Origin: Paragyromitra xinjiangensis
Taxonomy: Eukaryota > Ascomycota > Pezizomycetes > Pezizales > Discinaceae
Reading direction: 5' to 3'
Length of the DNA stretch: 64,000 nucleotides
Assembly: GCA_038503065.1 (NCBI GenBank)
Contig: JBCAMK010000011.1
Coordinates: 744,001 to 808,000 of the forward strand
Each line of letters opens with the position of its first letter. Within the stretch, counting starts at the first letter, position 1. The notes beneath the pieces are model-generated. The model did no database searches and was not told the DNA's origin. It saw only the letters and a program-made list of their open reading frames with translations. The position numbers were made by a program, and so were the translations under genes. Shown piece after piece: positions 22,805-33,677 of the stretch.

Positions 22805-24526
22805 CTAGCCTGCATGCTCCACGATCTCGCTCTCCAGTCGCCCGTCTTTTATCGTGTGTTTCAGCTGTTCCGGCACTGCCCGCTCTTCATAATCCCACTC
22901 CTCACCAGCACCTGGAATGTTGATATTGATTGCAGTCGCCTTGGATGTGAATACCTCCAAATCAGGTGATTCCTTCGATACATAGATAGTGCCGCCATCA
23001 CATTGATCGATCTGAACTGTTGGCGCCTTACCAATGATTTGTACCGCGAACGAGTTACTTTTGATAATGTCGATTGAGGATACGAGATTATCGACAATGA
23101 CGCCAGTTTTTACACACTCGTTAATCGAGACAGCGTTGATCTTGCCGTTAATCTTGATGGTGGTATTTTTGCAACGGAAAATGAAGACCGATTGGTTGAT
23201 CTCCACGTCGTTTAGGATAAGCTCTGATTCGTTTTCGTAGTTTTCCTACACAGGTATTAGCTAAGAATGAAAATCACGGTATTTCTCACGGGACTCACAA
23301 TAATCCATTTATTCCCATCCAGCTCCTTTTTAGGTGGCTTCTTCTTCGTCAAATGTGCAGGTTTCGTCTTTGATGGTGGTGCAGGGGATTTTGCCCTCAA
23401 ACTTCCCGAGGACGAACGACGAGCTGGCACGACGGACCCCGCTCGCAGATTCGGATTCTTATGTGTCATTTCGCTCTTGTCAACCTTACGCAGGCCGGCG
23501 GTAACGTCAGAGCCACGGTTGATTTCTGCAAATATAGAACCGGCAACGTCTACGGGTGAGCTAGTACCATCCAAAGGTATTGGGGGAAGCGGTGGTGGGG
23601 GTGGTGGAGGAGGCGGAGGCGGAGGCAGAGCATCACTCCTAAAGCCAGTGGAGCTATCGATAGCTACCAGCGCTTCTTTGGCATCAACACCCTTGGCATT
23701 CCAGGTCAGGCCCATAGCATAGTACTTTTTAGTGTATTCTTCAAGTGCCATGATGACCATGTAGAAGGACCGTACCCATTCAACATGCTTGGGGTCCTTG
23801 TCTTTATACTGCGCAATCACGCGATTCCCGAAATACTGAGCAGTGCCTAACAGCTCCTTGACATAGTTTGCCGGCTTCAGCTCCGTAACCCACGCCAAAC
23901 TCGGAATACCTTCGCTAACAGTGGAGAGGTGGACCGCATACGGAGAACCCCTATTGCTCTCAAAGATGTTTGAAACATTGGCCCACTCCCTTTGCATCAC
24001 CGTAAGGAGGTCCATAAACAACTGCGAACCATCCGGCTTCTTAGCTTTGGTGGTAATCAGAAGGAACTTTCGTTGTGCAGCAAAGCACTTCTCCACGGCT
24101 TTGCTCTGCGACAGCCCGTATTAGAAACAGCTCCGGGAGACCAGTATGGATGGTAGTTTAATCCTTACTTGCTCTGCAATCAGTTCGGCAAGCCCCTTGC
24201 TCTTCTCAACGTACTTGGCCACAGCTGTAGCTATGAGCTCATCAAAGTCTTCGACTGATGGTGGGAGAGGCTCTGGTGGAGCTGGGGGAGGTGGTGGGGG
24301 AACATTTTTGATGGTAGATGCAGCACTCGCAGTACTAGGAACGGCCGCAACAGCGCCGGATGGAGGGTAGCTTGGGATTGAGGCAATATCCTCGAGACGG
24401 GACGTAGCAGCCTCAAGCCTGTAAGCTTAATGTCAGCAGGCGGGAAAGAGCTATATAGCTCGATGATAGATAGACAAACCTCTTGATAAGGGTGGTTAAA
24501 TTGTGCATCTGGGGATGGGAGGCCAT
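22805..24526 (-). CDS. SRV2: Adenylyl cyclase-associated protein (CAP/Srv2)
   Basis: Actin-monomer recycling factor that binds cofilin-ADP-actin and, in yeasts, adenylyl cyclase. Exons 24526-24480, 24418-24169, 24105-23299 and 23245-22805 give 514 aa. Order: N-terminal oligomerisation coiled coil (MHNLTTLIKRLEAATSRLEDI), a short proline run, the helical folded domain (to about residue 245), a second proline tract of about 13 Pro, a WH2-like actin motif (GLRKVDKSEMTHKNPNLR), and the C-terminal beta-helix CARP domain (NYENESELILNDVEINQSVF onward, through QIDQCDGGTIYVSKES). It is divergent from eS28 over a 589-bp shared upstream region. Confidence 0.95.
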
Positions 24527-25115
24527 GGTTGCAAAAGGGGAAGAATGGATGGCCGATGGGATGAGGCTTCAGGGGAAACAGTAAACTAATGATGAGGGGC
24601 TGGTAGAATCGGAGGGGGATGTTGTAGAAGTTACCCTGCCTCTATGAGCTTCGGAGATGTTTCGCCTCAGTCCTGGACCCTGACCCTGAAGGGCCCCAGC
24701 GAAGGTAATGGGAATCAGTTGAAATTTCGACTTTATTTAACCGCATCTGCAGCGCATTATAGCAAGCCTTGATAATTAGTTACCAGATCCCATAGGTAAA
24801 AATGAGCAATCATATCTATTTTGGGCTGTAGACAAACATTCCGCAGAGCCTCATTTCCAGACCGGCCACCTTAGGGTAAACCCTCAGCCCACACAACAGT
24901 CCGCAGCCGCGAAACCTCAGAAGTTGTGCAGAACCCAACCACTCGTTGAGCAATCACGAAGATCACCACCGACGAACCTACGCCTCACGAATCCACCAAA
25001 TCCCTTAACTCCCCGCTAAATCTATAAACCGTGAGTCCTCCTCTGAAAAAAAAATCGGATTCGGAAAAAAAGGGGAAATTCTGACAGAAATCAACCTGGT
25101 GGACAGATCTAAGCA
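24527..25115. other. Divergent promoter region CAP / eS28, with possible eS28 5' UTR intron
   Basis: Shared upstream region. In the eS28 leader a GTGAGT at 25031 and a CTGAC branch-like site at about 25081, followed by AG at 25087 or 25106, suggest a 5' UTR intron just before the ATG, a common feature of fungal ribosomal protein genes. This is inferred from splice-site patterns only. Confidence 0.4.
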
Positions 25116-25393
25116 ATGGATTCAGGAAAGGCCGCCGTCAAGCTCGTCAAGGTTACTAAGGTTCTCGGTCGTACCGGTCCGTAGCTTCCTCCATTTCCGT
25201 CTCCATTTCTTTGGGTCGGCATCCTCCTAACATCCTTGCGTTTTCAGGTTCCCGTGGAGGTGTGACCCAGGTCCGTGTCGAGTTCATGGACGACACCACC
25301 CGATCCATTATCCGTAACGTCAAGGGCCCCGTCCGCGAAGACGACATTCTCTGCCTACTCGAGTCCGAACGTGAGGCCAGGAGACTGAGATAA
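25116..25393 (+). CDS. RPS28: 40S ribosomal protein eS28
   Basis: Small-subunit protein near the mRNA exit channel. Exons 25116-25176 and 25248-25393 (donor GTCCGT, acceptor TTTTCAG, phase 1) give 68 aa, the usual length. Diagnostic sequence: [40 protein letters not shown], and the C-terminal [12 protein letters not shown]. The codons are C-ending more often than in neighbours, as expected for a highly expressed gene. Confidence 0.97.
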
Positions 25394-25875
25394 GCGTTGA
25401 GATTTGGAGGTTGGAGGGGTGTTGGGTTTTTCTTTACAAAGTAAAAAGATGAAATAAAAGTTCCTTTGGCCTGGGGGAGAACTGGAATGTACCAACAGGA
25501 TTACCAAAACAAAAATCTGGGGCTTCATTTTCTTATCATCAAGGGAACTCGGAGTTTGTGTTTTACATGATTGTGATGGAATTCGATTTTTTGGGGGTTT
25601 TCGATCAACTTTTGAGCCAATCCGGGATTCAGTTTTCAACTTTCGGGAAAGACTATTGAATCGAAAACTTTCGCTTCTTTGAGATATGAGTATGAAATGG
25701 TACATGAAACACACCAGGTGCTATCCAAAAGATCAACATCGGCTTCCAAACCCTCAGACGTGCATTTGTCCAAGCTTTCTTAACGCCTTTTGAAATGCGC
25801 CGACAATTACTTCAAAACATGTCTGGTGGTGCTTAGCCCACATAAAATGCCTACTTAGCTATTATCCTGCCCCTC
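25394..25875. other. Convergent intergenic region eS28 / EXO70
   Basis: About 480 bp of 3' flanks. No gene is supported; the open frame 25355-25714 on the minus strand overlaps eS28 and has no domain. Confidence 0.4.
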
Positions 25876-28008
25876 TTATAATTGTGCCAGCATAGTCTCC
25901 AACGACTGTCGGTCATATTTCACGTACTTATCCCTCATCAAGTCCTTATATTTATCATGGAACCTCCCATAAAGTGGCCCAATAAATCCGATCTCCTTGC
26001 TCAACATAATCCTTACCTCCTTATCTGGAAATGTGTACTGCTTGTGTCTCTGTACCAGGTCTTCAAATGCCGTATTGAAATTCTGTCTCATATCAGTAAA
26101 CCTATCCCAACGAATGAACCCCAAGACCCCAGAATACAAACCTTAAACTTCTCCTTCACTCCCTCTTTCTCTTTTGATGTTAATGTGATCTTCCCTCCCG
26201 CCTGCTGTTTTGTGTACGTTACATCCATCAAGAATGCTGCACATTCTTTCCATTGCTCCAGATACATCTTAACCGCGTCCTTACGCCACTTTTCGACCTT
26301 GAGCTGCGACTCTCGGGACATGATACTGGCTAGATCACTCTTGCGGATGTTACTCTCAATATAGTGAACGTTGTTCACCATGAATACCGCTACAGTTGAT
26401 GTCTTCTTGATCATGACCCGCGCCTTTTGTTCCAGTTCGTGAATCAACTGGTCAATTACGTCAAGGCAGAACTGTGATAGTAGTAAAGACCCGTCCGCAC
26501 CGACATCAAACGACGATGGCGGAATGACAGTGGGTGCAGTATATGGTCTATTCCAATTCCCTTCGCCAAGAGACACAAGTAAGCTAGATATCGCGTTCGG
26601 ATAATCCGCCATCCTGCGTAGTCGGGCCATGACACCGACAGTCAATTCCGCAACCGTATTGTCCAGCGGCAGCGCAACCATCCCCGCTCCTGACTTTTTC
26701 ACATCTTCCAGAAAGTGCGAGAAGCTTCCCTGGGCCGTTAACCGCAGCGGCTTCAGTGCATCTGCAAACTCCCGAGACTCACCCGTCTTTGTCTTTAGTC
26801 GTACGCTCGCCGGTTGGACGTTCTCGATGACATCGTAGGCGAGGAAGCAATCAGTAGTCATGTTCGCCTTGACGAAAGTGTTCAGATCCGCGAGAGTCTT
26901 CTTAAACACAGTCATTGGCTGTAAGGTGGTGTTGCCGTATACTGCTGCCCATTCTGCTGATGGGAACAAGTGGCAGATGTTCTCATACTCAGCTTCGAAG
27001 ATCGATTCAAGGGAATTGGTGTACACGCCAATGCCGTTTGAGCCCTTGTCGTACGGAGATTGGTTAACGCGGCGGGTGGTGTTGACGGTCGCGAGGGCGA
27101 GGGACGAAAGAGAATTTGTCATGTAAGGTCCACGGACTTCAGCATAGATGGTGGTTGCATTAGATTGGATACCGGAAGATTGAGCAAGGGTCGAGGAGAG
27201 GAAATCATTAAGGACTGCGAGCATGTTGACTTTTTGGGAGCTGAAGGTGGGGAATGGGAGCTCTTTGGTGATGTAATGCAGTGGTTCAACAGCCTTAGAC
27301 TCCTCTGCTAGTGCTTGTCGGAATAGGTCTTCCAATTGCAAACTCCCACCTTTCAGAAGCCCAGTCTGGAGCTTCTGTTAGCTATACCGATCTCCAGATA
27401 CGGAGTGCAGAATGCGAACCATTTGCCCAACTGCCTTCTGCGTGCTCCTTAGATTCGATTTCTTTAGAGTCCCTAATGCATCGTTTATCCGTTTCAAGGA
27501 TGCAAGGTATTCTGTTAATCCTGTCGCCTTGGGTCTGCACGTAAAAAGCAAGATTAGCTTATACACAAGGCAACAGCTCGAGTGATCAGTTGGTGACCCA
27601 CCCCCGACGAATTACGCCCTCCTCCTGGGAAACAACATCTGCAGGCTGTCGTATCCGATCGATTGCGGATATGGCATCATCGATATCTGTCACAATGCCG
27701 AATAACGCATATCAGTAGCTGTCTCTACCCAGCCAGACAGGAGATTTACTCACTCCCGGAAAGAACAGTCAGGGACTGTGTCTTGTTGTAGATCGGTTTC
27801 ACAGCTTGCTCAACATTCTGGGCACTCGCAGATAGCTTCTTCAAGCTCAACGAGATCTTGGTAGTGAGATCGGCAGTTTTTGACAGCTTCCTGGTGTACG
27901 AGAACGTCAGAACGAATATCTCCAATTGCACTACCAATACCGGAGCTCAACTCACGATTCGAGAACTTCAACCTCGGCGGACAGTTCATCCATCCGAAGG
28001 CCGTTCAT
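25876..28008 (-). CDS. EXO70: Exocyst complex subunit Exo70
   Basis: Exocyst subunit that tethers secretory vesicles to the plasma membrane by binding PI(4,5)P2 and Rho GTPases. Six exons: 28008-27956, 27890-27754, 27686-27602, 27534-27388, 27342-26142 and 26082-25876; phases close to 609 aa. The N-terminal third is the expected long coiled coil (LKKLSASAQNVEQAVKPIYN, then NIDDAISAIDRIRQP and EEGVIRRG/PKATGLTEYLASLKRI). The central conserved block is LQLEDLFRQALAEESKAVEP, then LHYITKELPFP, and the C-terminus ends KYVKYDRQSLETMLAQL. Intron 4 is just 45 bp and intron 3 uses a GTGGGT donor. The ATG at 28008 (MNGLRMDEL) is preferred over an open upstream extension of low-complexity sequence. Confidence 0.94.
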
Positions 28009-29138
28009 TCTGGCGACAGTAGTTGTATTGTGGGGCCTACACGGGGACTGGAAGCTTCTCCGTGAGAAGGAGGTAGTCAAGCCGAGTTTGGGTTGTCTCT
28101 CTAACCGTTGGTTGTTGCCGGTAGCCAGCGTTGTTGGACCCTTGGGCCCTTGACGTGTGTGGGATGATGTCTCACCCTTGTCGGGATTTCCACGTGCAGA
28201 TCTGGAAAGCGGAATTGAATCCCGGCTCCAGAGATCTAGACTTTTCACCCCCACAGGAAATAGTCTCAAGGACCCCAACCCCCGGGTTGTCGTTAGGATA
28301 ACTCTATCTATTTGTTTGACCCTTTTTTTTTTGTCCGAGACCAACTCGGGATACCCGGATCCTTCACGATCCGTGTTTGCTACTGGTCAATTATCTTGGA
28401 AACACCTCCTGAAAATCTCGCCCCTCTAAATGTTGACATTGTCGTACACATTAGGTAGTCTGCTTTGCAACCCGTTAAACACGATCAGAAGTTTTCGAAA
28501 ATGCGCCTCCTTTGTGACCCTTCATAAGGGGTTAAGGCTCTGGAGCCAGAATCATAAATTTACCTCAAAAAAACAAGCTTTTATCTTTCTTTATCCGAGG
28601 ATCCCCGATAGAGGATCAGCTGTACAGGAGTCACCAATGGTCTAGGCCCATGTCAAAGGCCTAGGAAGGGCTTTTATATCGTACGTTTTTGCGGGGAGTG
28701 GGTTTGGTCAAATCTTGGTTGAAAGCTTGGATCAGAAACGCGATGACATCAGAGGCAAGGTAAAACAGAGCCGCACCCACTCTCATCCTCGGTAACTAAC
28801 TACATGTATCTGCAGAAAGTCATGCCGTTGCGCTGGGTAAGCCTACAATATGACATGGGCCACGACCTGAGGATGGTGCTCGCTATTGTACATCCCTGTA
28901 GGAAGCGGTCCTCTCAGAGCTTTTTTTCAAAAATCTACTTTTATACATAGCTATCAGCTACCTCATTCGCAACTTCTTTGAGTTTGGTTGCATTCCCAAC
29001 CGCCGATCAGCTTAGCAAGACTCGAATATTGCCGTCTTGTCATATTGAGGTTTGCTCCTTTTCTTTGCTCTTCCTAGGATATAAGCTCGACGTTTTCTAG
29101 CCCAAAGGTTGACAAAAAAGAATACCAGGAATTCAGGA
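28009..29138. other. Intergenic EXO70 / C2H2 gene, no gene seen
   Basis: 1.1 kb between two divergent genes. No open frame has domain or splice support. The right part, with a TATA-like GATATAAGC at about 29080, is a likely promoter of the zinc-finger gene. Confidence 0.4.
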
Positions 29139-30452
29139 ATGGCAGACTCGGAAGTTGATCTGGATGGGGTCTATTCCACCACTGGCTTCTTTTGCTCCGA
29201 CTGCGATATCACCTTCGGAAAGGAAACAGACCTCACATCTCATTATCGTAAACACCCTGGGCATCACTACTGTGACCGGTGTCGAATCCACTTCACCTGT
29301 CATGAGCGCCTCCTTCAACACCTCCTTGACTCTCCCAAACACTCCATCTGCATAATTTGTAAACTCGACTTTCGCACCGCTGAGGGTCGCTCCATCCACT
29401 TCAAAAACTCAACTAAACACATCTATTGTGCTCGCTGCAACGAGCACTTTGACACTGCTGGCCAGCTCTCCGCGCACAAATCACAATCAACGCATCATAA
29501 CCAATGCCTTCCCTGTCGCCTCGACTTCTCTACGCTCAAAGAGCTCACCCGACACTACCGTTCCAACCCCTCGTTTCACATCTACTGCGCCCCTTGCAAC
29601 GAACACTTCACTTCCAAGCCGAAACTGCGAGCCCACTGCACCAAGAATAAGTGTAGTGTCTGGTGCGATCGCTGCGACACCCCCTCATCGTCATCTGCAT
29701 CCTTCAGAACCCACCTTGAAGAGTCCTCGGCGCATCACCTCTGTGATCGCTGTAGCCTTGACTACCGTACTGAGCAGGAACTATTCACCCATCAGCAGAC
29801 CCGCCACTCAAAGAACATCCCATGCAAGTCCTCTGACTGTATGCGGATGTTTGAAACCCGTGAAGAGATGTTAGCGCACCATCACAAGATTCACCGGCAG
29901 TTCTTCCACTGTCGTATCAAAGGCTGCAAAGAACACTTTCTGAGCGAGGGGACAATGTTATCCCACTACCAGCGCGCGCATAAGAACCCCGTTAAGTGCA
30001 AGGCGTCTGCATGTGTTGACTCCTTCGAGAGCATGGACGACATGCTGAAGCACTGGACAAAATGCCACCGAGCCCACCGCGGCTTTCCTTGTTTCCACAC
30101 ACTATGTACCAAACAATTCAAGACGCTCCAGGAGACAATGAAGCACTCTAGAGAGCCTCATTTCCGGTGTATGACGAAAGAATGTGCGGAGGTATTCCAA
30201 AGCAAGCAGGTCATGGTGACACATCTACTGAAGACGCACTTCTCTTGTGGAATCTGTAAAGATGCGGGAGGGGGGCAAGAATGGGTCTTTAGGGATAGAT
30301 GGGAGGCCGAGGAGCACTTTAGGGGCGTAGTTGGAGGACATTACTATTGCTGGTTGTGCACAGAACTGTTTTTGGATCGACGGCAGTTTGAGAGACATCA
30401 TGAGATGAAGCATAGGGCTGGGGCAACGGATTTTGTTGAAGAAGTTGATTAG
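29139..30452 (+). CDS. Multi-C2H2 zinc-finger protein, two finger classes
   Basis: Single exon, 437 aa from the ATG at 29139; an upstream in-frame TTG at 29109 is not used as a start. About 14-15 C2H2 units fill nearly the whole protein. The first half has about eight short C-x2-C fingers joined with almost no linker, alternating between units with YC-x2-C-x2-HF and units with C-x2-C-x2-DF. The second half has five C-x4-C fingers (CKSSDC, CRIKGC, CKASAC, CFHTLC, CMTKEC) with H-x3/4-H ends, then CGIC and a final CWLC finger. TGEKP-type linkers of DNA-binding arrays are missing, so RNA or protein binding is as plausible as DNA binding. Function unknown. Confidence 0.85.
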   Translation: MADSEVDLDGVYSTTGFFCSDCDITFGKETDLTSHYRKHPGHHYCDRCRIHFTCHERLLQHLLDSPKHSICIICKLDFRTAEGRSIHFKNSTKHIYCARCNEHFDTAGQLSAHKSQSTHHNQCLPCRLDFSTLKELTRHYRSNPSFHIYCAPCNEHFTSKPKLRAHCTKNKCSVWCDRCDTPSSSSASFRTHLEESSAHHLCDRCSLDYRTEQELFTHQQTRHSKNIPCKSSDCMRMFETREEMLAHHHKIHRQFFHCRIKGCKEHFLSEGTMLSHYQRAHKNPVKCKASACVDSFESMDDMLKHWTKCHRAHRGFPCFHTLCTKQFKTLQETMKHSREPHFRCMTKECAEVFQSKQVMVTHLLKTHFSCGICKDAGGGQEWVFRDRWEAEEHFRGVVGGHYYCWLCTELFLDRRQFERHHEMKHRAGATDFVEEVD

Positions 30453-31957
30453 GTGGACCCTCGCGTTGACAAGGCTGCAAATGCAGAGATTAATTTGGCA
30501 AGTCGCCTTTGGCGAGGGATGTGTCCGATAGGTTTACCTCCTTCAATCAAGCAAACTCTATCCAACCTAGGATATCCCTGCTTTAGAATATCACCAACCT
30601 TGAGTTGCTGTATCCTACCGTCGTGTCTTGAGTTTATGTTTATGTTCCCCACCCCCCCTTCATGTCCACCCTCCATTACCTATGGTACATGAACACATAA
30701 TCCTGATATGATCGTTTTGGGAGTTTTTTTCTTTTATATTGTGGTCACTGGTCTTTCCAAAGAGTGATCTGGGATTTATAGCGTTAAGGAAAAAGAACGA
30801 ATAAAATGGATGCATGCTTTTTTACAGTGTATTTTTATATCTTGAGCTCTACATCGATGATCGGTGAACATCGTGCTCCAGTTTATAGTAGTCGCGATTT
30901 TTCTTTCTTGGGTGGTTTCCCGTACTTTTTCGATAGTTTTATTTCATGTTTCGTGGGGATTATTGAATAAGGTATGGATTCACTAACTAGATGATGAGCT
31001 GAACGTATTAGATACCAGAATGAAGAACGAAGGGAGGCAGAAGGCTCTCATATATATATAGTATTTTGGCCAATTGGGCGTATTTCACTATATTGCTCGC
31101 TGGTGTACGCCTCCAGGCTGGAAGCAGCCTCCTAATCCTCCTAATACGCCGAATAACCCCCTAAATAATCTAAAATTAACGAAACGCCCGAAACAGTAGA
31201 AAACGCTAGGAAATCTTGTGAGCTGTGTGAAAGAATAATTGTTGCAAAATTGATTGATTGACATAAAACATAGGAAATATCTCCCTCTATATATAAAGTA
31301 CTCCTACTATTCCGTGTCCCAAGCCTTTCTCTCAAATTCGCCGCCTTAGCTCCCTTTTAACCGAATGTCGAATATGCCGAATAGCGCGAGTGCTAGCAGT
31401 ATTAGGAAGCTCACTACCGCGATTTCAAACAATAATACCAAGTAGGCAACCGAGTGATCCCCTATGACTTGATTTCTTACGCATCTATAGTATGTTGCGT
31501 GAGGGTATCCATTGGCGAAGGGGGGTATTGGTGAAGGGGAATGGGCTTGAATCCTTGGAAAGGTTTTACTTGTGTGGTTGCCTGTAATCCTAAGGAAGTG
31601 AGAAGGCTGCTGTGGGAACAAAGAGCAGAAGGGCTAGTTCTCCAACGAAACGATTCAATCTCTCATGTTCGGCAATCTAGTATACGAGAAGTACCCGTTG
31701 ATCGTAAAGTCATAGCTTATGAGGTAATGAATTCTACGGCGGTATAGGCTAAACCCTATACATTTTGCACCACGCCGCTAGGTATTGAACATATCAGATT
31801 CCCAGAAAGAATACATTCCGCAATAACCATCTTTGTGTTCTTTCTTTGGACTTAATTACATGTAGTTGGTTTGCCTGATTTCTACATATTGGTTGGCCAG
31901 GCAGGCCGTGGACCTGGCGCCTATAGTTTTTTCGTGCCCTCCCCTACATATATATAT
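30453..31957. other. AT-rich intergenic, no gene
   Basis: AT-rich sequence with short hairpins, such as AGGCT...AGCCT near 31113, and (TA)n tracts at about 31055 and 31290. A frame at 31346-31621 on the minus strand would encode one membrane helix but lacks an ATG start. I see no gene. Confidence 0.4.
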
Positions 31958-32418
31958 GAGCAAAAGTTCAATCTGCCCTTGACGATTAAGATCTGGTTTA
32001 ATCTACCCTTCGGGTTTAATCTCCCCCCAAGACTCGCCTTTTTTTATGTACCCTGATCTCCACCAACATTTGTGGCTGCTACAACATTCTCCCAGGCTCC
32101 AGCTAAAGGTACATCGTTTGCAAGGCTGCCAGGCTGTTTACAGCAAGTACATTATGTACATTTTGCGTGCCTACCTGTGGTCCCCCTGCTTGAGCGTAAC
32201 ATCAGGGCTGTCTTTTTTCTACTTCGCTGCTATTAGGAGACACCCCTAGATACAAGGCCTCATTGGAAAGGAACTGCTGACTTTCATGGATGGCGGCTGT
32301 GGTGGGAAGTGATGAATGGTGTTGAAAAGAGATATACATAGTTTCATAAGGGTAGGTTAAATCCGAAGGGTAGATTAAGCCAGATCTTGATCGTCAAGGG
32401 CAGATTGAACTTTTGCTC
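31958..32418. mobile_element. MITE with about 65-bp terminal inverted repeats in a (TA)n tract
   Basis: The left end starts GAGCAAAAGTTCAATCTGCC at 31958, and the same sequence, inverted, ends at 32418. The inverted repeats run about 65 bp with four or so mismatches and include the mirrored block CTACCCTTCGG. Both ends abut TATATATA runs, consistent with insertion at TA. The interior (about 330 bp) has no coding capacity. A Tc1/mariner-type origin is inferred from the TA target. Confidence 0.8.
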
Positions 32419-33677
32419 TATATATATCTACCAAGCCTCTGGCGACGAGCAGGTTTCTTGCACCTGCCCAATACTCTATGCTTGGTTCTCCAACACTAGC
32501 GTCGGCTAAAATAATAGCTCTGGTCGGCAGAATATTGCATGGTACCCAGTATTCCCCGCTCCCCCTTTCCCCGCCTTATACACATACATGCACAGTTAGA
32601 AAATTATAGGTTACTGCTGATAACTCTATCTTCAACTATCCCAGTATGAGCCTAGGTGATTATATTGCTTACTTCTATCCTCAGAACAGGGGATGGCCCA
32701 ACATCGTCGCTATTTCTCTGGAGGTCTTTGGAATTTTTATATCACTTTGAGAAGTTATTTCTCCTTCATGATTGAGTGGAGGGCAACAACATTTACGGAG
32801 TCGATGGAACGATGTGGAGATCAGCGGTTTCTGGTGAAAGATAGATGGAGATAGAAATTGATGAACAACGGTGAGAATAAGAATTTATTTCCTGGTGATT
32901 TGTAAGGAGGGAAAAAAGTAGCCTCGCGCGTGCCCACGTTACAGCCGCCCAGATTTTCTCAATATTTGGTGTTTCAAATCTGGATTCTCCCTACACAAAA
33001 ATCGCGTCAACCACCCAAAATAAATAGCGATTTTCCCAAAATGTCTGGAATCGAGACTAGAAAAAAAGTACCGAGAGGGAATTTAAAGGCTACTCCACAT
33101 GACATGATGAATCATTGCCACAGAACCCTCGGAGGACGCCGCAAAGGGTCCTAGTAAGGTGTTATCTCTCTGCGACTTCCCACCCCCTGTGTAGGGTGAG
33201 GGTGGTGGCGGAACGCCGATTAAAGCCTTTGTGGGAGTTGAATCGCTATCCGCTTTCATATGTTTTACTATGCTAAGCCGACATAAGTAGACTTATGACC
33301 AGGTTGCCTGCCCCTGTCAACCACACCCCGCCAGTCTCGAAAAACATCGAAGAGTAAGAATAAATGGGAGGTATTGCTGATATTTTAAATACATACTTCC
33401 AATAAGGAAATTGGTAATTGCGAGACAAAGGAACCTCCCTTCGGCACTGAACTTGCAGTGCCTGCACCTATTAAAATAGCATGTAAGATGCTAATAGCTG
33501 TCCTAGGGGGAGGCGAAGTCAAAAGTTGGCGTAAAGAATCCCTAATCGTTTGACATTACGCCCGTCACAATCCATAATATCCTCACGTAAACAGTACCCG
33601 TAGTTTGGCAACAGCTACAGCTCTCTGCCCAGCGCCCCCACCATTCGCACACGTGTCAATGTGCCGATAGATACCAT
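32419..33677. other. Intergenic between MITE and C2H2 gene
   Basis: About 1.25 kb, AT-rich, with no open frame that carries recognisable features; the 3' flank of the minus-strand C2H2 gene lies at its right end. Confidence 0.4.

Noticed and set aside
31346..31621. 91-codon minus-strand frame with a hydrophobic helix
   Set aside because: No ATG start (TTG only) and it lies in AT-rich repeat-like DNA.
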